Shown in pieces: positions 25,315 to 33,411 of a stretch of DNA of 64,000 nt. The notes below the pieces were generated by a model. The model had not been told where the DNA came from and searched no databases. It saw only the letters and a program-made list of their open reading frames with translations. A program made the translations under genes and the position numbers. This stretch comes from Umezawaea tangerina (GTDB lineage Bacteria > Actinomycetota > Actinomycetes > Mycobacteriales > Pseudonocardiaceae), in the NCBI RefSeq assembly GCF_003002815.1, contig NZ_PVTF01000002.1, positions 868,001-932,000 of the forward strand, written 5' to 3'. The stretch's first letter is position 1. Each line of letters begins with the position of its first letter.

Positions 25315-26913
25315 ATGAACGGACTGACCCGTCGAGGATTCCTGGCAGGTACGGCGATCGGCGGTGCGAGCCTGGTGACGGGTACGTCGGTCGCGGCCGC
25401 GAGCGCCGACGCGGCAGGCAACTGCGGCCCCTTCGGCCCCGTCACCATCCCGGCCGGTGACCCGCGGTACAAGAGCATCCAGCAGGCGCACAACACCCGC
25501 TACACCGGCACGCCCGACTACGCCAAGGTCGTCGGCACGCCCAAGCAGGTCGTGGACGCCGTCGGCGAGGCCGTGGCGAACAACAAGCGGCTCGCGGTCC
25601 GCTCCGGCGGGCACTGCATGGAGAACTTCACCGCCACGCCGGACATCAAGGCGCTCATCGACCTGTCCCAGCTGGACGAGGTCTACTACGACGAGGCCAA
25701 GCGCGCCTTCGCCGTGGAGCCGGGCGCCAGCATCGGCAAGGTCGCCGAGTCCCTGTTCAAGGGCTGGGGCCTGATGATCCCCGGCACGGGCTGCGCTGAG
25801 GTCGGCGTCGGCGGGCACATCCCCGGCGGCGGCTACGGCTTCTTCTCCCGCAGGCACGGCATCACCGTCGACCACCTGCACGCCGTCGAGGTCGTCACGG
25901 TCGACGCCAACGGCACCCCCAGGCTCGTCACCGCCACCCGCGAGGCCAACGACCCGAACCGCGACCTGTGGTGGGCGCACACCGGCGGCGGTGGCGGCAA
26001 CTTCGGCGTGGCGACCCGCTACTGGTTCCGCACCCCCGGCGTCACCTCCAACGACCCGAGCAAGCTGCTGCCCAAGACCGGCAACCAGCGCGCCCGCATG
26101 GTCATGTGGTCCTGGGAGTCGATGTCCGAGCAGGCGTTCGTCAAGCTGATCCGCAACTACTGCACCTGGTTCGAGCAGAACAGCGCGCCGGGCTCCCCCA
26201 ACACCAAGGTGTGGGGCACCCTCTTCGCCAACCACGCCTCGGCGGGCACGATCGGCCTCCTCGCGGGCGTCGAGGACACGGTACCGGGCGGCGAGGCCCT
26301 GTTGAACGCGCACTTCGACGCGGTCATGGCGGGCGTCGGCGTCCCCCCGATGTCGGACTTCGGCGAGGTCACCTCCTGGCTCGACCCGCGCAACTGGGTC
26401 AGCGACCCGGCGGGCCGCCAGAAGAACAAGACGGCCGACCTGCGCAAGGGCTACACCGACCAGCAGATCTCCACGATCTACCGGTACCTCACCGACACGA
26501 ACTACTCCAACCCCAACGCCCTGGTCAACATCACCGGCTTCGGCGGCCAGATCAACAGCGTCCCCTCCGACGCGACCGCCGCCGTCCACCGCGACTCGAT
26601 CCTGCGCGTCTACTTCACGGCGGGCGGCTGGACCGGCGAGTGGGAGGACGAGGCCAACATGACCTGGGTCCGCAACCTCTACCGCGACGTCTACGCGAGC
26701 ACCGGCGGCGTCCCCGTCCCCAACGCGATCAACGGCGGGGCGTTCATCAACTACGCCGACAGCGACCTGCTCGACCCGGCGTGGAACACCTCCGGCGTCC
26801 CGTGGCACGCCCTGTACTACCGGGACAACTACCCGCGGCTGCAGCGCATCAAGAAGCGCTACGACCCGCGCAACGTGTTCAAGCACGGCATGTCCATCGT
26901 CCCGGCGCCCTAG
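25315..26913 (+). CDS. Tat-secreted FAD-linked oxidase, berberine-bridge-enzyme type
   Basis: The 532-residue protein starts at ATG 25315 with a twin-arginine leader (TRRGFLAG plus hydrophobic stretch and AAASADA), so it should be exported folded with FAD bound. Bicovalent FAD attachment is predicted from His100 (RSGGH) and Cys160 (GTGCAEVGVGGH). The substrate domain and the C-terminal block ending RYDPRNVFKHGMSIVP complete the BBE family length. In naphthyridinomycin (NapU) and saframycin pathways, secreted oxidases of this family activate or finish the exported precursor outside the cell. The same role is proposed here because the rest of the cluster resembles those pathways. Confidence 0.9.
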   Translation: MNGLTRRGFLAGTAIGGASLVTGTSVAAASADAAGNCGPFGPVTIPAGDPRYKSIQQAHNTRYTGTPDYAKVVGTPKQVVDAVGEAVANNKRLAVRSGGHCMENFTATPDIKALIDLSQLDEVYYDEAKRAFAVEPGASIGKVAESLFKGWGLMIPGTGCAEVGVGGHIPGGGYGFFSRRHGITVDHLHAVEVVTVDANGTPRLVTATREANDPNRDLWWAHTGGGGGNFGVATRYWFRTPGVTSNDPSKLLPKTGNQRARMVMWSWESMSEQAFVKLIRNYCTWFEQNSAPGSPNTKVWGTLFANHASAGTIGLLAGVEDTVPGGEALLNAHFDAVMAGVGVPPMSDFGEVTSWLDPRNWVSDPAGRQKNKTADLRKGYTDQQISTIYRYLTDTNYSNPNALVNITGFGGQINSVPSDATAAVHRDSILRVYFTAGGWTGEWEDEANMTWVRNLYRDVYASTGGVPVPNAINGGAFINYADSDLLDPAWNTSGVPWHALYYRDNYPRLQRIKKRYDPRNVFKHGMSIVPAP

Positions 26914-27021
26914 CCCGGTGACCGCCGCACCCGGTCCGGCGAAGCCGGATGCCTGGTCGGCGAAGCCGATGCCGGCGTAGCCAGTCCCCACCCTGCACCC
27001 CGATCCGAAGCCATCTCTGGG

Positions 27022-27072
27022 CGCACCACAGCTTGTCAAGACAGCAGTATCGTCTTGACAAGCTGTGGTGCG
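27022..27072. promoter_or_regulatory. 21-bp inverted repeat operator ahead of the MFS pump
   Basis: Arms at 27022-27042 and 27052-27072 are perfect reverse complements around a 9-base loop. The right arm contains TTGACA (27055-27060), a -35 consensus, and TAGAAC follows at 27075. The MFS gene starts at 27144. A long dyad over a -35 box suggests a dimeric repressor (TetR- or MarR-like) controlling the pump. A transcription terminator for the oxidase gene is the alternative reading. Confidence 0.6.
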
Positions 27073-27143
27073 GCTAGAACACTCGGCGAGCGGGGTGGAG
27101 GCGTCCTGAACCCAGCCACGAGGAGTCCCCAGAAGGAGCCGCC

Positions 27144-28637
27144 ATGTCCGCGAAACCGTTGGCCGAGGGCCAACCCGCCAGGATCAGGGGTCGCACGGCG
27201 GTCGCCCTAGCCGTCGTGGTGAGCTTCTGGGGACTCATCCTGGTGGACGAGATGGTCGTCAACATCTCCCTCGCCCAGATCGCCGAAGCCCTCCAGCTCA
27301 GCCAGACCGAGCTCGGCTGGGTCGTCAACGCCTACCTCCTCCCGTTCGGCGGTCTGCTGCTGCTCGGCGGCCGGATCGGCGACATCCTCGGCAAGCGCCG
27401 GGTGTTCATCGCGGGCATGGCGCTCTACACGGTCGGCTGCCTGTCCCGCGCCGTCGCCCCCGACGCCTGGCCGCTGATCGCCGCTCGGGCCGTCCAGGGC
27501 ACCGGTGCGGCGCTGGCGACGCCGTGCGTGCTCGCCCTGATCCTCAACACCTTCTCCGAGGGACCGCTGCGGCGCAGGGCGATCGGCGTGTACACGATCG
27601 CGGGCGGCACGGGCGCGGCCATCGGCCTGCTCGTCGCCGGAGCCCTCGGGGCCACCGGGTCGTGGCAGCTGCAGATGCTGCTGGCGGGCGTCATCGGCCT
27701 GGCGCTGCTGGTCGTCACCCCCGCGGTGGTCGCGGAGACCCCGCGCCAGTCCGGGCGCTTCGACGTGCCCGGCGCGCTCCTGTCGACCGTCGGCCTGGTC
27801 TCGCTGGTCTACGCACTGGCCAACTCGACCGGTGACGGCTGGCGCACCGCGCCGGTGATCGCCTGCTACGCCACCGGGGTCGTCGCGTTCGCGCTGTTCG
27901 TCCTCGTCACCAAGCGCACCAGGGAGCCGCTGCTGGACCTCGGCCTGTTCACCGACCGCACGAGGGTCGGCGCCTACCTGGTCCTGCTGCTCATGCCCGG
28001 CACCCAGATCGGCATCTTCTTCTTCCTCAGCCAGTACCTGCAGATGTTCCTCGGCTACACCGCCATGGCGGTCGCGCTGGCGTTCCTGCTGGTGTCGGTC
28101 GGCATGGTCGGCGCGGCCGGGCTCGCGGCGCGGCTGGAGCCGAGGCTGGGCGCCAGGACGGTGGTCGTGCTCGGCGCGCTGATGCTGCTGGGCTCGAACG
28201 CGTGGCTGATGAGGATGCAGGCGGGCGACAGCTTCTGGACCGCCGTGCTGCCACCCCTGCTCTTCGTGGGGGCGGGGTTGGCGTTCACGATCATCCCGGC
28301 GACCATCCGCGCGACCACCGGCGTCGACGACGAGGGTTCCGGGTCGGCGTCCAGCGTCGTCAACGCGGTGCAGAACATCGGGTCGTCGCTCTCGCTGGCG
28401 ATCATCGTGGCGGTCGCCGCCACGGCGGGTGCCGCGGCCGCGGCGAACCCGCCGTCCGACCTGCCGGCGGAGGCGCTGGACGGGTTCGTGTTCGGCGAGT
28501 CCATGACGGCGGGCTTCGCGACCGGCGGCGTGTTCGCCGTCGCCGCGATCCTGGCCGCGCTGCTCATCCGGTCCCGGCGCTCGACGGACACCCACGTCGC
28601 CGCGCCGCGGCAGGAAGAGGTGCGCACGAACGTGTGA
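27144..28637 (+). CDS. MFS drug exporter, DHA2 (14-helix) family
   Basis: The 497-residue protein starts at ATG 27144 with AAGGAG upstream. The N-terminal half has VDEMVVNISLAQIAEALQLS and the LLLLGGRIGDILGKRR loop (motif A), and the length and hydrophobicity fit the 14-helix EmrB/QacA group. Acidic Asp and Glu in helix I (LVDEMVVNI) are the usual proton-coupling residues. It probably gives self-resistance or exports the product. It is monocistronic, bounded by the dyad operator and a strong terminator. Confidence 0.9.
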   Translation: MSAKPLAEGQPARIRGRTAVALAVVVSFWGLILVDEMVVNISLAQIAEALQLSQTELGWVVNAYLLPFGGLLLLGGRIGDILGKRRVFIAGMALYTVGCLSRAVAPDAWPLIAARAVQGTGAALATPCVLALILNTFSEGPLRRRAIGVYTIAGGTGAAIGLLVAGALGATGSWQLQMLLAGVIGLALLVVTPAVVAETPRQSGRFDVPGALLSTVGLVSLVYALANSTGDGWRTAPVIACYATGVVAFALFVLVTKRTREPLLDLGLFTDRTRVGAYLVLLLMPGTQIGIFFFLSQYLQMFLGYTAMAVALAFLLVSVGMVGAAGLAARLEPRLGARTVVVLGALMLLGSNAWLMRMQAGDSFWTAVLPPLLFVGAGLAFTIIPATIRATTGVDDEGSGSASSVVNAVQNIGSSLSLAIIVAVAATAGAAAAANPPSDLPAEALDGFVFGESMTAGFATGGVFAVAAILAALLIRSRRSTDTHVAAPRQEEVRTNV

Positions 28638-28652
28638 ACCTCCGGGCGCGGA

Positions 28653-28693
28653 AAAGGCCCCTGGCAGCGGGAGCACCGCCGCCAGGGGCCTTT
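28653..28693. terminator. Bidirectional terminator
   Basis: AAAGGCCCCTGGC (28653-28665) pairs with GCCAGGGGCCTTT (28681-28693) around a 15-base loop. The A and T ends of the stem suit termination on both strands, between the rightward MFS gene and the leftward acetyltransferase gene. Confidence 0.82.
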
Positions 28694-28700
28694 CCGGTGG

Positions 28701-29495
28701 TCAGATCACCTCGGCCATGTCCGGTCCGCGCCGGAACGCCGACGGCGGGCGGTCGAGCTCGATGCCGAACGTGCCGCGGTAGACGTCGAGCAGCTCCCGC
28801 TCGTCCAGCAGGCGCTCAGTCGTGCCGTCCCGGTCGGTGGTGATCAGCCGGTTCCCGTGCAGCGTCACCCGACCGGTGGGTGTCTTGAGCGAGCACAGGT
28901 CCATGGTGTTCCAGAACGACTCCGGCGAGGCGTGGTGCCAGTCCCAGGACGGCTGGAAGTCGCACCACCGCCGCGGGTGCGCCTCCACCCGGTACTTCGG
29001 CGCGCCGTCGAACAGCACGTCCACGTCGCCGTAGGGGGCCTCGACCACCCGGAACTCCCCCGCCGGGTCGGCCTGCACCTCGTCGGTGTCCATCCGCAGC
29101 GGGAACACGTAGCCCTGGCCGAACCCGACGTCGAGCATCCACGGGCTGTCCAGGTCGACCCGCAGCACGAGGTGGTCGAGGGCGAACATGGGCTCGCCGT
29201 CCGGCTTGAACGGCGCGGCGGCGAGCAGGGTCACCCGGTACCCCAGCGCGCGGAGCAGGGCGCCGAACGCCCCGTTCAGCTCGTAGCAGCCACCGCCGCG
29301 GCGCAGCCGGACGACCTTGTCGACGTAGACGTCCTCGTCGAGCTCGACGGGTGTCCCCATCCGGGTGTAGATGTTCTCGAACGGCACCGCGTAGAGGTGC
29401 CGTTCGTGCAGTTCGCGCAGGGTCTCGAGGTCCGCCGCGCGGGGCATCGGCGCACCGATGCGTTCCAGGTAGTCGCGCACCATCCGCTGGTCCAT
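28701..29495 (-). CDS. nat: Arylamine N-acetyltransferase
   Basis: The 264-residue protein carries the family triad: Cys70 in RRGGGCYELNG, His108 in ALDHLV and Asp122 in LDVGFG, at nearly the standard spacing. The length is close to other bacterial NATs. Family members acetylate aromatic amines, or act as amide synthases releasing polyketides. With a PabAB gene in the window, an aminated aromatic intermediate or product is the likely substrate, as a tailoring or self-protection step. It is transcribed alone, divergent from the SDR gene. Confidence 0.92.
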   Translation of the reverse strand: MDQRMVRDYLERIGAPMPRAADLETLRELHERHLYAVPFENIYTRMGTPVELDEDVYVDKVVRLRRGGGCYELNGAFGALLRALGYRVTLLAAAPFKPDGEPMFALDHLVLRVDLDSPWMLDVGFGQGYVFPLRMDTDEVQADPAGEFRVVEAPYGDVDVLFDGAPKYRVEAHPRRWCDFQPSWDWHHASPESFWNTMDLCSLKTPTGRVTLHGNRLITTDRDGTTERLLDERELLDVYRGTFGIELDRPPSAFRRGPDMAEVI

Positions 29496-29535
29496 GCACC
29501 CGATGGTGCCAACGCCTGGAGCCGCGACCCGCCCG

Positions 29536-29576
29536 CGAAGACCGGCTCAAGCGCGACTTGAGAGGTCCCCGATACG
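29536..29576 (+). promoter_or_regulatory. SARP-like array and -10 box ahead of the SDR
   Basis: CGAAGACC (29536), TCAAGCGC (29547) and TTGAGAGG (29558) are spaced exactly 11 bases apart. GATACG (29571-29576) follows as a -10 candidate. The SDR ATG at 29585 is only about 9 bases beyond that box and has no Shine-Dalgarno sequence, so the mRNA may be leaderless. Confidence 0.6.
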
Positions 29577-29584
29577 GTCGGGCG

Positions 29585-30496
29585 ATGAACCGACCTTTGG
29601 CAGGCAAAGTCGCACTGGTGGCGGGCGGAACCCGCGGCGCGGGCCGCGGCATCGCCGTCCAGCTGGGCGCGGCCGGGGCGACCGTCTACGTCACCGGCCG
29701 GACCACCCGTTCCGAGAAGTCGGAGATGAACCGGCCGGAGACCATCGAGGAGACCGCCGAGCAGGTCACCGCGGCGGGCGGCGAGGGCATCCCGGTGCAG
29801 GTCGACCACCTCGTGCCCGAGCAGGTGCGCGAGCTCGTCGACCGGATCGGGTCCGAGCAGGGCGCGCTGCACGTGCTGGTGAACGACATCTGGGGCACCA
29901 CCGCCATGGAGTGGCAGAAGGCGGTGTGGGAGTCCGACCTGGACAACGGCCTGCACACGCTGCGGCTCGCGGTCGACACGCACGCGATCACCAGCCACTT
30001 CGCGCTCCCGCTGCTGATCAAGTCGCCGGGCGGGCTGGTCGTGGAGGTCACCGACGGGACCGACGAGTACAACGCGGTCAACTACCGCAACTCCTTCTTC
30101 TACGACCTGGCCAAGGGCGCCGTGAGCCGGATGGCGTTCGCGCTGGCGCACGAGGTCGCCCCGCACGGCGCCACGGCGGTGCTGCTCACGCCGGGGTGGC
30201 TGCGCTCGGAGTTCATGCTCGGCGAGTTCGGCGTGACCGAGGAGAACTGGCGCGACGCCACGAAGTTCCAGCCGCACTTCGCGATCTCGGAGAGCCCGGC
30301 CTACGTGGGCCGCGCGGTGGCCGCGCTGGCCGCCGACCCGGACGTGTCGCGGTGGAACGGGAAGTCGCTGTCCAGCGGGCAGCTGGCGCAGGTCTACGGG
30401 TTCACCGACCTCGACGGCAGCCAGCCGGACGCGTGGCGGTACATGGTCGAGGTGCAGGACCCCGGCAAGCCCGCGGACACCACCGGCTACCGCTGA
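29585..30496 (+). CDS. Short-chain dehydrogenase/reductase
   Basis: The 303-residue Rossmann protein has the cofactor motif GGTRGAGRGIA, the NDIWG segment in place of NNAG and the catalytic pair in YDLAK (YxxxK). The C-terminus is longer than in minimal SDRs, ending around GFTDLDGSQPDAWRYM. The close NADP(H)-type arginine (TGRTTR) follows beta-2. It starts the rightward set that continues with the PLP-like and mutase genes, 43 bases apart, although a second array before the next gene suggests separate promoters. Substrate unknown. Confidence 0.85.
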   Translation: MNRPLAGKVALVAGGTRGAGRGIAVQLGAAGATVYVTGRTTRSEKSEMNRPETIEETAEQVTAAGGEGIPVQVDHLVPEQVRELVDRIGSEQGALHVLVNDIWGTTAMEWQKAVWESDLDNGLHTLRLAVDTHAITSHFALPLLIKSPGGLVVEVTDGTDEYNAVNYRNSFFYDLAKGAVSRMAFALAHEVAPHGATAVLLTPGWLRSEFMLGEFGVTEENWRDATKFQPHFAISESPAYVGRAVAALAADPDVSRWNGKSLSSGQLAQVYGFTDLDGSQPDAWRYMVEVQDPGKPADTTGYR

Positions 30497-30500
30497 GCAC

Positions 30501-30529
30501 GGAGACCGGGCTGAGAGGCCCCCGCGCTA
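30501..30529 (+). promoter_or_regulatory. SARP-like array ahead of the PLP-like/mutase genes
   Basis: GGAGACC (30501) and TGAGAGG (30512) are 11 bases apart, and CGCTAC (30525-30530) follows as a possible -10. The GTG start at 30540 lies immediately downstream without a clear ribosome-binding site. Again this suggests a leaderless or short-leader transcript. Confidence 0.5.
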
Positions 30530-30539
30530 CTTTCGGCTG

Positions 30540-31358
30540 GTGAGGAGCCTAGTCGAGAGCATCGCAGCCCATCACTTCGTCGACGGGGACCGGGTCGTCG
30601 TGGCAGCAGGCACCGACGAGCTCGTCCTGCGGCTGGCCAGGACCCGCGGCCCGGTCCTGGTCGGCGGCCACACGTCCCACACCCGCTGCCTCGCCGCCGC
30701 GGGGATCCCCGCCGACGAGCTGCCCCTGCTCGACTACCGGATCCCCGCGGCGGAGCTGTGCCTGCGGTTCGAACGCGGGGTCGGGCTGGCGTTCGTGAGC
30801 AACCCCCACGACCGCACCGGGACGGTGCTCGGCGCGGAGTCCGTGCGCCGGATCTGCGCCGCCGCCCGGTACAACGACGCGCTCGTCGTGTTCGACGAGA
30901 CCTGCGCGGAGTACGCGCTGGGCCCCGACTTCACCTCCGCCCGCTGGTGGGCGGCCCACGGCCACAACGTGTGCGTGCTGCGGTCGTTCCCCGAGGTCCC
31001 GGTCGGCTACCTGATCGGCGACCCGGCGGTGGCCGGGCGGATCAGGGGCGGGACCGCTGACACCCCCGCGCGGACCGCCGCGTTCGACGCCCTGGCGAAC
31101 CCCGCCTTCCTCGCTCGGGCCAGGGCGGACAACCGCGCCGCCCGCGCGCTGCTGTGCCGCGGCCTGACCGAGCTGGGCATCGAGTTCCTCCCGTCCGCGG
31201 CGGACTTCGTGCTGGCCCGGCTGCCCGGACCGGTGCCGGGACTGCGCGACCTGGCCGACGTCGGGCTCGCCGACCACGTCCGGATCCCGGTGGGCCGGGC
31301 GGACGACGTGGCCCACCTCCTGGACAGCCTGCGAGAACGGACCGGTGCCACGACATGA
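30540..31358 (+). CDS. PLP aminotransferase-fold protein lacking the PLP lysine
   Basis: The 272-residue protein resembles histidinol-phosphate aminotransferases: NPHDRTGTVL matches NPNNPTGT, and VVFDETCAEYAL matches the conserved PLP aspartate strand. Where the Schiff-base lysine is expected (SFSKxxGLAGLRxGY), it reads RSFPEVPVGYLIG (residues 148-160), with no lysine and a shortened loop. The N-terminal arm is also shorter than normal, about 272 residues against about 350. It could not form the usual internal aldimine. It is co-translated with the mutase (ATGA at 31355-31358), which suggests an accessory or substrate-binding role, or a decaying gene. Read-through coding pattern and context support expression. 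Confidence 0.68.
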   Translation: MRSLVESIAAHHFVDGDRVVVAAGTDELVLRLARTRGPVLVGGHTSHTRCLAAAGIPADELPLLDYRIPAAELCLRFERGVGLAFVSNPHDRTGTVLGAESVRRICAAARYNDALVVFDETCAEYALGPDFTSARWWAAHGHNVCVLRSFPEVPVGYLIGDPAVAGRIRGGTADTPARTAAFDALANPAFLARARADNRAARALLCRGLTELGIEFLPSAADFVLARLPGPVPGLRDLADVGLADHVRIPVGRADDVAHLLDSLRERTGATT

Positions 31359-32944
31359 CGCAGGAGATGACCACGGCCAGCGGCGTGCCCCTCCCGCCGG
31401 TCGCCGGACCCGACCACGTGGCCCCGGACCTGGCCGCGCGGCTGGGCGAGCCGGGCGGTTTCCCGTTCACCAGGGGGATCCGGCCCACGATGTACCGCGA
31501 GCGGCCGTGGACGATCCGGCAGCTCGCCGGGTTCGGCACCGCGCAGGACACCAACGTCCGCTACCGGATGCTGCTCGACGGCGGATCGACCGGCATCAAC
31601 GGCGTCTTCGACTACCCGAGCCTGCGGGCGTTCGACTCCGACGAGCCGCGCGCCGGCACCGACGTCGGCCGCGGCGGGGTCGCCGTCGACGTGCGCGACG
31701 ACTTCGACGCCCTGTTCAAGGCCATCCCGCTGGACGAGGTCAGCGTGTCGCTGGTGTCGTCGCAGCCGATCGGCGCCGTGGCCCACCTGGCGATGTTCGT
31801 GCGGTCCGCCGAGCGCCAGGGGTTCGACCGGCGGCGGCTGGCGGGCACGAGCCAGAACGACTTCCTGATGGAGACCGCCATCACCATCGCCCCGGAGGCG
31901 CTGCCGCCCGCCGGGTCGTTCCGGCTGGCGTGCGACCTCGCGGACTTCGCGCTGCGCGAGCTGCCGCGGTGGAACCCGGTCAGCGTCAGCGGGTACAACT
32001 ACCGCGAGGCCGGTGCCGACGCGACGCTGGAGATGGCGCTGTGCCTCGCGCACGGCCAGGCCGTCGCCCGCGAGCTCGTGCGGCGCGGCCACCGGCCCGA
32101 GGCCGCGCTGTCCCGGATCTCGTTCTTCCTCTGCGCGCACAACGACTTCTTCGAGGAGGTCGCGAAGTACCGGGCGCTGCGCCGGATGTGGGCCCGCTGG
32201 GTCCGCGACGAGCTCGGCGTCACCGACCCGCGCGCCCAGCTGTTCCGCTACCACGTGCAGACCTCGGGCGTGACCAACGCCGCCCGGCACGCGCACGTGA
32301 ACATCGCCCGCAGCGCGCTGCAGGGCCTCGCGGCGGTGTGCGGTGGCACGCAGTCGTTGCACCTCAACGGGTACGACGAGGCCGTGTGCATCCCGAGCGA
32401 GCACGCCGCCATGACCGCGCTGCGCACCCAGTACGTGCTGCTGCACGAGACCGGCGTGGCCAAGGTCGCGGACCCGTTGGGGGGCAGCCACCTCGTCGAG
32501 TACCTCACCGACTCGCTGGAGGAGCGCGCGGCCTCGGTGGTGCGGGTGGTCGACGGGCTCGGCGGGATCGTGGCCGCGACCGAGCAGGGCTGGGTGCACT
32601 CCGAGCTGGCGGGCACCGCGTACGCCGACCAGATGGCCATCGAGACCGGCGAGTCGCTCGTGGTCGGCGTGAACACCCACCTGGAGGGCGACGACGAGGA
32701 GATGGCGCTGTTCGAGCTCCCCGGCGGCACCCTGGAACGGCAGACCGCCCAGCTGGAGGCCGTGCGGTCCAGGCGGTCGTCGGCCGCGGCCGCCGCGGCC
32801 CTGGACGCCGTCGCGTCGGCGTGCCGCTCCGACGCGAACACCATGCCCTCGGTGCTCGCCGCCGTCGACGCCGACGTCACGCTCGGCGAGCTCGGCCGCG
32901 TGTTCCGCGACGAGCTCGGACGATGGGAGTTCCCGCTGTGGTAG
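31355..32944 (+). CDS. Adenosylcobalamin-dependent acyl-CoA mutase, large subunit
   Basis: The 529-residue TIM-barrel subunit belongs to the methylmalonyl-CoA mutase family: FTRGIRPTMYRERPWTIRQ near residue 40, FGTAQDTNVRY, GGTQSLHLNGYDEA and KVADPLGGSHLVE. It lacks the cobalamin domain, which is encoded by the next gene, as in isobutyryl- and 2-hydroxyisobutyryl-CoA mutases. Active-site positions differ from methylmalonyl-CoA mutase. The tyrosine of GYDSD is Phe93, the stretch holding the carboxylate-binding arginine after QND is shorter and lacks that arginine, and the catalytic histidine of GYHxxEAG is Asn215. A free carboxylate substrate is therefore unlikely. The migrating group and product are not predictable. 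Confidence 0.9.
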   Translation: MTQEMTTASGVPLPPVAGPDHVAPDLAARLGEPGGFPFTRGIRPTMYRERPWTIRQLAGFGTAQDTNVRYRMLLDGGSTGINGVFDYPSLRAFDSDEPRAGTDVGRGGVAVDVRDDFDALFKAIPLDEVSVSLVSSQPIGAVAHLAMFVRSAERQGFDRRRLAGTSQNDFLMETAITIAPEALPPAGSFRLACDLADFALRELPRWNPVSVSGYNYREAGADATLEMALCLAHGQAVARELVRRGHRPEAALSRISFFLCAHNDFFEEVAKYRALRRMWARWVRDELGVTDPRAQLFRYHVQTSGVTNAARHAHVNIARSALQGLAAVCGGTQSLHLNGYDEAVCIPSEHAAMTALRTQYVLLHETGVAKVADPLGGSHLVEYLTDSLEERAASVVRVVDGLGGIVAATEQGWVHSELAGTAYADQMAIETGESLVVGVNTHLEGDDEEMALFELPGGTLERQTAQLEAVRSRRSSAAAAAALDAVASACRSDANTMPSVLAAVDADVTLGELGRVFRDELGRWEFPLW

Positions 32945-33411
32945 CAGCACTTCAGGGCCGCAAGGCGATCGTCGCCAAGCTCGGCATGGACGCCCACTGG
33001 CGCGGCGCCATCGTCGTCGCCAACGCCCTGCGCGACGCGGGCATGGACGTCGTCTACCTCGGCCACACCCTCGCCGCCGACCTCGTCGCCGCCGTGGAGC
33101 AGGAGGACCCGGTGCTCGTGGGGCTGTCCACGTTGTCCGGCAACCACCTGGCCGAGTGCGACCAGGTCATGACCGCCTTCCGCGCCGCCGGGCTCGACGA
33201 CGTGGTCGTCGTCGCGGGCGGCACGATCCCGCCGCGCGACCAGGTGGAGCTGGTGGCGCTGGGGGTGGACCAGGTGTTCGGCGTCGGGAGCCCGCTGGCC
33301 CACATCGTGGAGCAGGTCTCGGCCCTGGTCACCGCCCGGCAGCACCTTCGGGTCCCGGCGGAGGCTCCAGAGCCTCACTCAGCACGATCGGTTGTACTGG
33401 ACTATCTCTAG
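32923..33411 (+). CDS. Cobalamin-binding small subunit of the acyl-CoA mutase
   Basis: The protein of up to 162 residues has the base-off cobalamin motif DAHWRG (DxHxxG), then GLSTLSGNH (SxL) and AGGTIPP (GG). It overlaps the large-subunit gene: the first in-frame ATG is 32923, and GTG 32938 with GGGAG at 32925-32929 may be the real start. The core ends near residue 145. The last residues up to the stop at 33411 lie in AT-richer DNA and look like antisense of the neighbouring NACHT gene, so the native C-terminus may have been replaced. Confidence 0.9.
   Translation: MGVPAVVAALQGRKAIVAKLGMDAHWRGAIVVANALRDAGMDVVYLGHTLAADLVAAVEQEDPVLVGLSTLSGNHLAECDQVMTAFRAAGLDDVVVVAGGTIPPRDQVELVALGVDQVFGVGSPLAHIVEQVSALVTARQHLRVPAEAPEPHSARSVVLDYL

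Noticed and set aside
31355-33411. Glutamate mutase (methylaspartate-forming) from the split cobalamin mutase genes
   Set aside because: The large subunit has the methylmalonyl-CoA mutase family N-terminus and barrel motifs, not the MutE/GlmE sequence.
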